Translations under genes and position numbers: made by a program
Notes under the pieces: generated by a model
Seen by the model: only the letters and a program-made list of their open reading frames with translations
Databases searched by the model: none
Told to the model about the DNA's origin: nothing
Shown: positions 7,305-15,037 of the stretch, piece by piece
Numbering within the stretch: position 1 is the stretch's first letter
Layout of the letters: every line of letters starts with the position of its first letter
Source of the DNA: Flavobacterium sp.
Lineage (GTDB): Bacteria; Bacteroidota; Bacteroidia; Flavobacteriales; Flavobacteriaceae
Assembly: GCF_013823965.1 (NCBI RefSeq)
Contig: NZ_PNNA01000074.1
Location: 1-64,000 of the forward strand
Direction: 5' to 3'
Length of the DNA stretch: 64,000 nt

Positions 7305-10300
7305 TTGGAAAAATCAAAAGTAATTTATCAAAAGCTAGAACTTTTCATCAAGAAGTTTTACACCAATGAACTGATTCGAGGAATGATTTTCTTTATCGGT
7401 CTGGGATTGCTGTATTTCTTGTTCACACTTTTTGTGGAATATTTTCTATGGTTAAAGCCAATGGGAAGAACACTTTTGTTCTGGACTTTTATTGGTGTGG
7501 AAATTTTCCTTTTGTTCCGATTTATTTTGTTTCCCACATTCAAGTTGTTCAAACTTCAAAAAGGGATTGATTACAAGGATGCTTCAGCGATTATTGGAAA
7601 TCATTTTACAGAAGTAAATGACAAGCTGACCAATTTCCTTCAGTTGTCTAATGATAAAAATCAATCGGAATTATTGTTGGCTTCGATTGAACAAAAAGCT
7701 AATTCGCTACAGCCAATTCCTTTTGGTAATGCGATTAATTTTAATGCCAATAGAAAATATCTGCCTTTGGCGATACTGCCAATTTTGTTATTTGCGTTCT
7801 TTTATGTTTCTGGAAACAGCAAAATTATTTCTCAAAGTTTGAATAGGGTAGTGCATTTCAGAGATCAGTTTTTACCGCCTGCACCTTTTGAATTTGTAAT
7901 TCTGAATCCTAATCTGCAAACAGAGCAGAATAAAGATTTCATCATTCGCATAAAAACCGAAGGAAAAATAATTCCTGAAAATGCAATGATTTTCATTGGT
8001 GACGAAAGTTATTTTATGGAATCAACCAAAGCTGGTGAGTTTCAATATAGAATAGAAAAACCTGCATCAAACGTTTTGTTCCACGTGGAGGCAAATACCA
8101 TTTCCTCTTCCGATTATGAATTGAATGTAGTGACCGTTCCATCGATTGCTAATTTTGAAATGCTTTTGAATTTCCCTTCTTATTTGAAAAAGAAATCTGA
8201 GGTTATCAAAGGAAATGGTAATGCTATAATTCCTGAAGGAACCAAAGTTACCTGGAGAATCAATACTTTGGCTACTCAAAATGTGGTATGGAAGAATGCT
8301 ACAGCTAATTTTCCTTTTTCTAAGTCTGAAAATGATTTTACATTATCTAAATTAATCTCGCAAAATACAGAATATCAAATTCTTACTTCGAATGCTAAGG
8401 TTAAGAATTACGAGAAATTGAACTATCAGATTTCGGTTATCAAAGATCAGTTCCCAACCATCAACGTGAATAACGCTCCGGATAGCCTTAAAATCGACAA
8501 AAGTTATGTTTTAGGACAAATTTCAGATGATTACGGATTATCTAAGCTTCAGGTGATTTATTATCCTAAAAACAAGCCTGAATTGGTTAAACGTGGAACA
8601 ATTGCTGTGAAGTCAAATCTATATGATCAGTTCATTTTTGCTTTTCCGGGTTCGCTTCCTGTAGAGCAGGGAGTTTCTTATGAGTACTATTTTGAGGTTT
8701 TTGATAACGATGTAATTCATAATTTCAAGAGTACTAAATCTTCTGTTTTCTATAATCTTATTGCTACGGATGATGAGAAAGAAGATCAGCAATTCCAACA
8801 GCAAAATGAAAGTATCAATGGTTTGGAAAAATCATTGAAGAATCAGGATAAGCAAATTTCTGAAATGGAAAAGTTACAGAAATCCGGAAAAGAGAAAGAC
8901 AATATGGAGTTTAAAGATCAGCAAAAGATCAATGAATTTATCAAACGTCAGAATCAGCAGGATAAAATGATGAAGGAATTTGCTGAGAAAATGAAAGACA
9001 ATCTGGACAAATCTAAGTCTGAGAAAAAGGATGAATTCAAAGAAGAACTGCAAAAACGATTAGAAAATGTCGATAAGGATTTAGAGAAAAATAAGAAATT
9101 ATTTGATGAACTAAAAGAGTTGAACGACAAAATCAAGCAAGAAGACTTGATGGAGAAAATGGATAAGTTCAAACAAACTGCAAAGAATCAATCGAAGAGT
9201 TTGGAGCAATTGGTGGAGCTGACCAAAAAATATTATGTTCAGAAAAAGGCAGAACAATTAAAAGATAAATTGGATAAGCTTTCAGATAATCAGGAAGATT
9301 TGTCGAACAAAGAGAAAGAAAACACCAAAGAAAATCAAGATGAAATCAATAAGGAATTTGATAAAATTCAGGAAGATTTAAAAGAATTGGATAAGGAAAA
9401 CAAGGAATTGAAAAAACCTTTAGATATTCCAACTGATGCAGAACAGGAAAAAAGCATCGATGAAGATTTGAAAAAAGCTTCGGATGAATTGCAAAAGAAC
9501 AGTAAATCTTCAGCTAAACCAAAACAAAAAAGTGCATCTAAAAAGATGAAGCAAATGGCTCAGAAAATGGAGCAAGAAATGGAAGGCGGTGAAATAGAGC
9601 AATTAGAAGAAGACATTGCAATGTTGCGTCAAGTTCTGGATAACCTTTTGGCTTTCTCTTTTTCACAAGAAGATTTGATGGGTAAATTCAAGGGGTATAA
9701 AATTGGTTCTCCTGCTTTCAATAAAGCTTTAAAAAACCAACAGGATTTAAAATTACAGTTTAGACATATCGATGACAGCTTGTTTGCAATGTCATTACGT
9801 AATCCCAAAATTGGCGAAAACATTACGAAAGAAATAGGGAATGCCCAGTACAATTTGGATAAATCGTTGGAGACTTTGGCCGATGCCCAAATCCAGAAAG
9901 GAGTTTCGCATCAGCAATACACTGTTTCATCCGCCAACAAATTGGCTGATTTCCTGACCGAAGTCTTGAGCAATATGCAGATGCAAATGCAAATGTCGGG
10001 AAGTATGGGTGGTGGTAAACCCAAAAAAGGGGAAGGTGACGGAATGCAGTTACCGGATATTATTAAGAAGCAAGAAGGTCTTGGCGAGAAGATGAAAGAA
10101 GGAATGAAGAAAGGTCAAAAACCCGGACCAAAACCTGGAGATGGACAAAAACCCGGTGCATCAGGTGAGAAAGGTAAAGACGGTAAAAGCGGAAAACAAG
10201 GCGGTGGTTCTGATGGAGAAAATGGTGAGGACGGAGAAGGAGATGCAAAGGCAATTATGGAAATTTATAAAGAGCAAAAGCAATTGCGAGAAGCTTTGCA

Positions 10301-10646
10301 AAATGAATTAAATAAGAAAGGATTGGGTGGTAACGGTCAGAATGCTTTGGATCAAATGAAACAGATCGAAAAGCAATTATTGAACAAAGGTTTTAAGAAT
10401 GATGTCCTACAAAGAATCTTGAATGTGAAGCAGGAGTTACTAAAATTAAACACTGCAATTCAGCAACAAGGACAGGAAAACAAGCGCCAATCGGAAACGA
10501 ATAAAAAGGAGTTTTCGAACCAAGCTAAACCCTTGCCGTCAGCATTATTAGATTATCTGAACAGTATCGAAATATTAAACAGACAATCACTACCTTTGCG
10601 CTCCAATTTTAATCAAAAAGTTCAAGAATATTTCAATAAAAAATGA
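7305..10646 (+). CDS. Large DUF4175-family membrane protein
   Basis: A 1113-residue protein. Three hydrophobic segments lie near residues 26-47, 57-76 and 153-170, followed by a large beta-rich periplasmic part (about 175-480), a very long Lys/Glu/Gln-rich coiled coil (about 490-800), a Gly/Lys/Pro-rich low-complexity stretch (about 900-985) and a final helical region. This is the make-up of Bacteroidota DUF4175 proteins, whose function is unknown. The start is TTG at 7305: an in-frame stop sits just upstream, and the first ATG (residue 27) would begin inside the first membrane segment. Its stop overlaps the ybeY start (ATGA), so the two are co-translated. Confidence 0.85.
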   Translation: MEKSKVIYQKLELFIKKFYTNELIRGMIFFIGLGLLYFLFTLFVEYFLWLKPMGRTLLFWTFIGVEIFLLFRFILFPTFKLFKLQKGIDYKDASAIIGNHFTEVNDKLTNFLQLSNDKNQSELLLASIEQKANSLQPIPFGNAINFNANRKYLPLAILPILLFAFFYVSGNSKIISQSLNRVVHFRDQFLPPAPFEFVILNPNLQTEQNKDFIIRIKTEGKIIPENAMIFIGDESYFMESTKAGEFQYRIEKPASNVLFHVEANTISSSDYELNVVTVPSIANFEMLLNFPSYLKKKSEVIKGNGNAIIPEGTKVTWRINTLATQNVVWKNATANFPFSKSENDFTLSKLISQNTEYQILTSNAKVKNYEKLNYQISVIKDQFPTINVNNAPDSLKIDKSYVLGQISDDYGLSKLQVIYYPKNKPELVKRGTIAVKSNLYDQFIFAFPGSLPVEQGVSYEYYFEVFDNDVIHNFKSTKSSVFYNLIATDDEKEDQQFQQQNESINGLEKSLKNQDKQISEMEKLQKSGKEKDNMEFKDQQKINEFIKRQNQQDKMMKEFAEKMKDNLDKSKSEKKDEFKEELQKRLENVDKDLEKNKKLFDELKELNDKIKQEDLMEKMDKFKQTAKNQSKSLEQLVELTKKYYVQKKAEQLKDKLDKLSDNQEDLSNKEKENTKENQDEINKEFDKIQEDLKELDKENKELKKPLDIPTDAEQEKSIDEDLKKASDELQKNSKSSAKPKQKSASKKMKQMAQKMEQEMEGGEIEQLEEDIAMLRQVLDNLLAFSFSQEDLMGKFKGYKIGSPAFNKALKNQQDLKLQFRHIDDSLFAMSLRNPKIGENITKEIGNAQYNLDKSLETLADAQIQKGVSHQQYTVSSANKLADFLTEVLSNMQMQMQMSGSMGGGKPKKGEGDGMQLPDIIKKQEGLGEKMKEGMKKGQKPGPKPGDGQKPGASGEKGKDGKSGKQGGGSDGENGEDGEGDAKAIMEIYKEQKQLREALQNELNKKGLGGNGQNALDQMKQIEKQLLNKGFKNDVLQRILNVKQELLKLNTAIQQQGQENKRQSETNKKEFSNQAKPLPSALLDYLNSIEILNRQSLPLRSNFNQKVQEYFNKK

Positions 10647-11062
10647 TAGACTTTAATTACGAAACCGAATTTACTTTAGAAAACGAAGAAGCAATTAGCA
10701 ATTGGATTTCTAATGTAATCAGTTCAGAAAACAAGAAAGAAGGAGAGATTAATTATATCTTCTGCAATGATGAGTATTTGTTACAAATTAATCAGGAACA
10801 TTTACAGCACGATTATTACACCGATATAATTAGTTTCGATTATACGGTTGGTAATGAAATAAACGGCGATATGTTTATCTCGGTTGATAGAGTTAAAGAG
10901 AATGCTGTAGATTTCAATGTTACTTTTGATGAAGAATTGAAACGTGTTATTATTCACGGCATTTTACATTACTGCGGATATAAAGACAAATCTGAAGCAG
11001 ACGAGCTTTTGATGAGAAATAAAGAAGATGAAAAATTAGCTATGTTTCACGTGGAACAATAA
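10643..11062 (+). CDS. ybeY: Endoribonuclease YbeY (rRNA maturation factor)
   Basis: A 139-residue metal-dependent endoribonuclease that takes part in 16S rRNA 3'-end maturation and ribosome quality control. The metal site appears as HGILHYCGYKD with His105 and His109; the family usually has GYDH, so the third His ligand is replaced by Asp here, which may still bind metal. The motif YTDIISFDY is also typical. The start overlaps the stop of the DUF4175 gene by 4 bases. The last codons (FHVEQ) are at the same time a perfect parS site, so the C-terminus is partly dictated by a chromosome-segregation element. Confidence 0.93.
   Translation: MIDFNYETEFTLENEEAISNWISNVISSENKKEGEINYIFCNDEYLLQINQEHLQHDYYTDIISFDYTVGNEINGDMFISVDRVKENAVDFNVTFDEELKRVIIHGILHYCGYKDKSEADELLMRNKEDEKLAMFHVEQ
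11043..11058 (+). other. parS site 1 (ParB-binding centromere site)
   Basis: TGTTTCACGTGGAACA; its reverse complement TGTTCCACGTGAAACA is the classical bacterial chromosomal parS sequence. It lies inside the last codons of ybeY. Confidence 0.9.
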
Positions 11063-11123
11063 AAAATTTTAGAGTGTAGATTTCTGATTTTAGATTCCAA
11101 AAATACCAAACGGTTATGATTAA

Positions 11124-11139
11124 TGTTTCACGTGGAACA
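11124..11139 (+). other. parS site 2
   Basis: A second exact TGTTTCACGTGGAACA in the ybeY-mnmG spacer, 81 bases after site 1 and in the same orientation. Confidence 0.92.
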
Positions 11140-11210
11140 TCGTTTGCTTCGAATGGTTTTTTTAATGTAAAATAGTCTAAAGTCTCAACTCTGAAATCTA
11201 AAATTAAAAG

Positions 11211-11226
11211 TGTTTCACGTGGAACA
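11211..11226 (+). other. parS site 3
   Basis: A third exact TGTTTCACGTGGAACA in the ybeY-mnmG spacer, 87 bases after site 2 and in the same orientation. Confidence 0.92.
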
Positions 11227-11244
11227 TGTAGATTGAATAATTCA

Positions 11245-11269
11245 GGATTTAGAATGAAATTCTAAATCC
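11245..11269. repeat. 11-bp inverted repeat before mnmG
   Basis: GGATTTAGAAT and ATTCTAAATCC around a 3-base loop, 20 bases upstream of the mnmG ATG. The arms belong to the GATTTTAGA-like intergenic repeat family seen in other gaps of this window. It is not followed by a T tract on the plus strand, so it is not an obvious terminator for ybeY. Confidence 0.6.
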
Positions 11270-11289
11270 AAAAAAAAATAAAAAACAAA

Positions 11290-13161
11290 ATGTTTTTAGA
11301 AGAGTATGATGTAATTGTGGTTGGTGCGGGTCACGCTGGTTGCGAGGCTGCAGCGTCAGCTGCCAATTTGGGATCGAAAACTTTGTTGGTTACAATGAGT
11401 TTGCAAAACATTGCGCAGATGTCCTGCAATCCTGCGATGGGAGGAATTGCAAAAGGACAAATCGTTCGTGAGATTGATGCACTTGGCGGATACTCCGGAA
11501 TTGTCTCTGACAAGACGGCAATTCAATTCAAAATGCTGAATAAATCGAAAGGTCCTGCAATGTGGTCGCCAAGAGTTCAAAGTGATCGAATGCGTTTTTC
11601 GGAAGAATGGAGAATGATGCTTGAAGGAACTCCGAATCTTGATTTTTATCAGGAAATGGTAAAAGGATTGCTAATCGAAAACGGAAAGATAAAAGGAGTT
11701 CGAACCTCACTTGGAATTGAAATCAGATCGAAAACAGTGGTTCTGACGAATGGGACTTTCTTGAATGGTTTGATTCATATTGGAGAAAAACAATTCGGAG
11801 GGGGAAGAGCAGGAGAAAGTGCTGCGTATGGAATTACCGAAGATTTGGTCAATGCAGGATTTCAATCCGGAAGAATGAAAACAGGAACGCCTCCGCGTGT
11901 CGATGGACGTTCTTTGGATTATTCTAAAATGAATGAAGAAAAAGGAGATGCAAAGCCTGATAAATTTTCATATTCAGATATTACTGCACCTTTGATTCAT
12001 CAAAGGTCTTGTCATATGACGTACACTTCACTTGAAGTTCACAATATTTTGAGAGAAGGTTTTGATCGTTCACCAATGTTCAACGGAAGGATTCAATCTC
12101 TTGGGCCAAGATATTGTCCGTCTATCGAAGATAAAATTAATCGTTTTGCCGATAAAGAAAGACACCAATTGTTTGTGGAGCCGGAAGGATGGAATACGTG
12201 TGAAGTTTATGTGAATGGTTTTTCAACATCGCTTCCTGAAGATATTCAATTTAAAGCTTTGCGTTCTGTTGCTGGTTTTGAAAACGTGAAATTTTTCCGT
12301 CCGGGATATGCTATTGAATACGATTACTTTCCACCAACACAATTGAAACATACCCTGGAAACAAAATTAGTCGACGGATTATATTTTGCCGGACAAATTA
12401 ATGGAACGACTGGATATGAAGAAGCAGCTTCCCAAGGATTAATGGCTGGAATTAATGCGGCGTTAAAATCTCAGGATAAAGATCCGTTTACTTTAAAAAG
12501 AGACGAAGCGTATATTGGTGTTCTGATTGATGACTTAATTACGAAAGGAACAGAAGAGCCATACAGAATGTTTACTTCTCGTGCCGAGTTCCGAACTTTA
12601 CTGCGTCAGGACAATGCTGATTTCCGATTAACGCCAATGTCGTATGAAATTGGTTTAGCTTCTGAAAAGCGTTTACGCCGAATGGAGCACAAATTGAATG
12701 AATCTGAGAAAATGGTTGCTTTCTTCAAAGAGACAAGTGTGACTATCGCAGAAACCAATCCAATTTTAGAATCGAAAGAAACTGCATTGATTACTCAAGG
12801 CGATAAAATGTTTAAAATATTTTCTCGTCCGCAAATCGATTTAGAGGATATCGTTAAATTCGAGAAAGTAGCTGCTTACATCGAGGAGAATAATTTAGAT
12901 CAGGAAATTTTGGAACAAGCCGAAATTCAAGTAAAATATTCGGGTTATATCGAAAAGGAGCGAAATAATGCCAATAAACTGACTCGTCTGGAAGATGTAA
13001 AAATCCCTGAGAATTTCGATTACAACAAAATCAAATCGATGTCGATAGAGGCCAAGCAAAAATTGAACAAAATTCGCCCAGTAACTATTTCACAAGCATC
13101 AAGAATAAGCGGAGTATCACCAAGTGATATTTCCGTATTGTTGATTTATATGGGTAGGTAA
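11290..13161 (+). CDS. mnmG: tRNA uridine-5-carboxymethylaminomethyl modification enzyme MnmG
   Basis: A 623-residue FAD enzyme that, with MnmE, installs the carboxymethylaminomethyl group on wobble U34 of several tRNAs. The Rossmann FAD motif is GAGHAG at 12-17; other family blocks are SCNPAMGGIAKG, GTPPRVDGRS and FAGQINGTTGYEEAASQG. The C-terminal helical domain ends with ISGVSPSDISVLLIYMG, as in other family members. Length matches the family. mnmG (gidA) is often near the chromosome origin in bacteria; here it sits between parS sites, which agrees with that. Confidence 0.97.
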   Translation: MFLEEYDVIVVGAGHAGCEAAASAANLGSKTLLVTMSLQNIAQMSCNPAMGGIAKGQIVREIDALGGYSGIVSDKTAIQFKMLNKSKGPAMWSPRVQSDRMRFSEEWRMMLEGTPNLDFYQEMVKGLLIENGKIKGVRTSLGIEIRSKTVVLTNGTFLNGLIHIGEKQFGGGRAGESAAYGITEDLVNAGFQSGRMKTGTPPRVDGRSLDYSKMNEEKGDAKPDKFSYSDITAPLIHQRSCHMTYTSLEVHNILREGFDRSPMFNGRIQSLGPRYCPSIEDKINRFADKERHQLFVEPEGWNTCEVYVNGFSTSLPEDIQFKALRSVAGFENVKFFRPGYAIEYDYFPPTQLKHTLETKLVDGLYFAGQINGTTGYEEAASQGLMAGINAALKSQDKDPFTLKRDEAYIGVLIDDLITKGTEEPYRMFTSRAEFRTLLRQDNADFRLTPMSYEIGLASEKRLRRMEHKLNESEKMVAFFKETSVTIAETNPILESKETALITQGDKMFKIFSRPQIDLEDIVKFEKVAAYIEENNLDQEILEQAEIQVKYSGYIEKERNNANKLTRLEDVKIPENFDYNKIKSMSIEAKQKLNKIRPVTISQASRISGVSPSDISVLLIYMGR

Positions 13162-13181
13162 TTGCAGATTTCAGAGTTTAG

Positions 13182-13208
13182 ATTTTAGATTGCTCGACAA
13201 TCTAAAAT
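13182..13208. repeat. 11-bp inverted repeat after mnmG
   Basis: ATTTTAGATTG and CAATCTAAAAT around loop CTCGA, 20 bases after the mnmG stop and just before parS site 4. It could be a weak factor-independent terminator, but the tract after it is A-rich and not T-rich. The arms belong to the same GATTTTAGATT repeat family as other gaps. Confidence 0.55.
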
Positions 13209-13213
13209 AAATT

Positions 13214-13229
13214 TGTTCCACGTGAAACT
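13214..13229 (-). other. parS site 4 (one mismatch)
   Basis: TGTTCCACGTGAAACT on the plus strand matches the classical parS at 15 of 16 positions. It lies about 2 kb after site 3, on the far side of mnmG, in the opposite orientation to sites 1-3. Confidence 0.8.
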
Positions 13230-13284
13230 ACTTTGTGAGGTATTGATATCACTGAGAATTTTAAAAAAAGAATAAAATAAATAA

Positions 13285-14133
13285 ATGGACATTTCAAACA
13301 AAAAACATTTTCTAACTGTAAAAGATTATTCGGTTTCGCAGGAAACTTTCGATTTGTATTATGACGAAACTTTGGATATGCTGATTACACATCCGCAACC
13401 AAGATTAGAAAATTTGGGTAAATACTACGAAAGCGAAGATTATATTTCCCATACCGATAACAAACGTTCTTTGTTTGAGAAATTGTATCATTTCATAAAA
13501 AGCATTGCTTTAAAGAATAAATTGAATCTAATAAATTCACTTCAACCGAAAAAAGGAAAAATTTTAGACATTGGAGCTGGAACAGGAGAATTTTTGTCTG
13601 TTGCAAAAAATGACGGTTGGAAAACAATAGGAGTGGAGCCAAGCGATAGAGCCAAATCCATTGCAAAAAATAAAGGCATTTCATTTGTTGAAGCAACGAG
13701 TGAATTAGAAGATCATTCTTTTGATTTGATTTCGATGTGGCACGTTTTGGAACACGTTCCGGATTTAGACAAACAAATTAAAGAATTGAAACGATTGCTA
13801 AAACCAACAGGAACATTAATTATTGCGGTTCCGAATTTCAAATCTTACGACGCATCATACTATGGGAAATTTTGGGCGGCTTACGATGTGCCAATTCATT
13901 TTTGGCATTTTTCTAAAACGGCGATAAAATTGCTTTTCGAAAAAGAAGCAATGAAATTGGAAAAAGTCCTTCCAATGAAATTTGATTCATTTTATGTGAG
14001 TCTGCTTTCCGAAAAATACAAATCAGGGAAAATGAATTTTGTTAAGGCATTTTTCACCGGTTTACACTCAAATTGGAAGGCAAAGAAGAATTTTGAGTAT
14101 TCTTCACATATTTACATCCTAAAAAATAAGTAA
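13285..14133 (+). CDS. Class I SAM-dependent methyltransferase
   Basis: A 282-residue protein with a Rossmann-type methyltransferase domain: motif I ILDIGAGTG at 93-101, the acidic GVEPS after strand 2, and WHVLEHVPD as the motif IV region typical of the Methyltransf_11/23 group. The first 90 residues form a separate segment that includes LYYDETLDMLITHPQP, common in flavobacterial homologues. The substrate cannot be told from sequence. The gene stands between parS site 4 and a terminator and seems monocistronic. Similar genes follow mnmG in other flavobacteria, as far as I recall. Confidence 0.85.
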   Translation: MDISNKKHFLTVKDYSVSQETFDLYYDETLDMLITHPQPRLENLGKYYESEDYISHTDNKRSLFEKLYHFIKSIALKNKLNLINSLQPKKGKILDIGAGTGEFLSVAKNDGWKTIGVEPSDRAKSIAKNKGISFVEATSELEDHSFDLISMWHVLEHVPDLDKQIKELKRLLKPTGTLIIAVPNFKSYDASYYGKFWAAYDVPIHFWHFSKTAIKLLFEKEAMKLEKVLPMKFDSFYVSLLSEKYKSGKMNFVKAFFTGLHSNWKAKKNFEYSSHIYILKNK

Positions 14134-14143
14134 AAATCATTTT

Positions 14144-14166
14144 AAGCGCTTTTAAGCGCTTTTTTT
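14144..14166 (+). terminator. Terminator of the methyltransferase gene
   Basis: AAGCGC, loop TTTTAA, GCGCTT, then a run of T. The next 210 bases to the OmpH-like gene are very AT-rich and hold only a promoter candidate. Confidence 0.8.
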
Positions 14167-14337
14167 GCCTTTAGTTATTGCTAATATTGGATTTTTTTTA
14201 AAACTCTTTATTCGAAGCCTGTTAAATCCGATTTCGATAATCATAAATTATAAAATAATTAATTTGGATAATAAATACTTATACTATAAATATTTCTGCA
14301 TTTTTCCAACTTTATGATAATGCTACTTATTTTTTTA

Positions 14338-14345
14338 TATTTTTG
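14338..14345 (+). promoter_or_regulatory. Putative -7 box of the OmpH-like gene
   Basis: TATTTTTG, a TAnnTTTG match 35 bases upstream of the ATG at 14381. Confidence 0.45.
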
Positions 14346-14380
14346 TTACCAATTCTTAAAAAATTAGAAAAAACACCAAA

Positions 14381-14938
14381 ATGAAAAAAATAGTAGTACT
14401 AATTGCACTTGCAATTACAATTGTTTCTTGCAATAAACCAGCAGCAGAAGTTAAAGAAGTTAAAACAGCCTATATTGATACTTCGGTTTTAATGAAAGAG
14501 TATACAGAGGCAAAAGATCTTGAGGCAAAATACAAAGCCAAAGGCGAGGAAAAAGGAAGACAACTTCAAGCTGAAATTAACAGATTCAAACAGGAAGCAT
14601 CCAATTTTCAAGCACAAGCACAAGCCAACGGACAAGCTTGGGCCCAACAAAAAGGTGCAGAATTACAAAAAAGAGAACAACAATTGAGTTATGCACAACA
14701 AGCACTTTCCCAGCAATTGCAACAAGAAGGTGGCGCAGAGATGGATAGTTTGATAACAGGCGTAAAAAAATTCATCAAAGATTATGGAAAAGAAAAAGGA
14801 TATGCTTACATCTATGGAACAGGTGAGCCTGCATCAATTTTATATGCTGAAGAGAAGTATGATATTACAAAAGAAATCGTAACATTGTTAAACGAAAAAT
14901 ACAAAGCTTCTGCCAAAAAAGAGGAAGCAAAAAAATAA
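14381..14938 (+). CDS. OmpH/Skp-family lipoprotein
   Basis: A 185-residue protein with a lipoprotein signal (MKKIVVLIALAITIVSC, lipidated Cys17). The mature part has TAYIDTSVLMKEY, the OmpH/Skp start strand, then a long Gln/Glu/Ala-rich coiled coil (about 50-115) and a C-terminal region with KGYAYIYGTGEPASILYAE, the return strands of the Skp fold. Skp proteins are periplasmic chaperones for outer-membrane proteins; this version is lipid-anchored and not soluble. The gene is single, with its own promoter box and terminator. Confidence 0.88.
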   Translation: MKKIVVLIALAITIVSCNKPAAEVKEVKTAYIDTSVLMKEYTEAKDLEAKYKAKGEEKGRQLQAEINRFKQEASNFQAQAQANGQAWAQQKGAELQKREQQLSYAQQALSQQLQQEGGAEMDSLITGVKKFIKDYGKEKGYAYIYGTGEPASILYAEEKYDITKEIVTLLNEKYKASAKKEEAKK

Positions 14939-14958
14939 TTTACCAATATTAATACAGT

Positions 14959-14987
14959 AAATGCCTTCACAAACTGAAGGCATTTTT
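14959..14987 (+). terminator. Terminator of the OmpH-like gene
   Basis: AAATGCCTTCA, loop CAAAC, TGAAGGCATTT and a run of T, starting about 20 bases after the stop codon. Confidence 0.9.
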
Positions 14988-15037
14988 TGTTATATCTACT
15001 TTAAAACCATATTTTTAGCTTTTAATTTACACGCCAA

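Noticed and set aside
8077..8092. TGTTCCACGTGGAGGC inside the DUF4175 gene as a fifth parS site
   Set aside because: Only 12 of 16 positions match and the mismatches fall in the second half-site; it codes for ordinary protein sequence and lies 3 kb from the cluster.
11063..11290. Origin of replication between ybeY and mnmG
   Set aside because: parS sites are there, but I found no cluster of DnaA boxes (TTATCCACA-like) and no dnaA gene; the gap is filled by parS and A/T-rich repeats.
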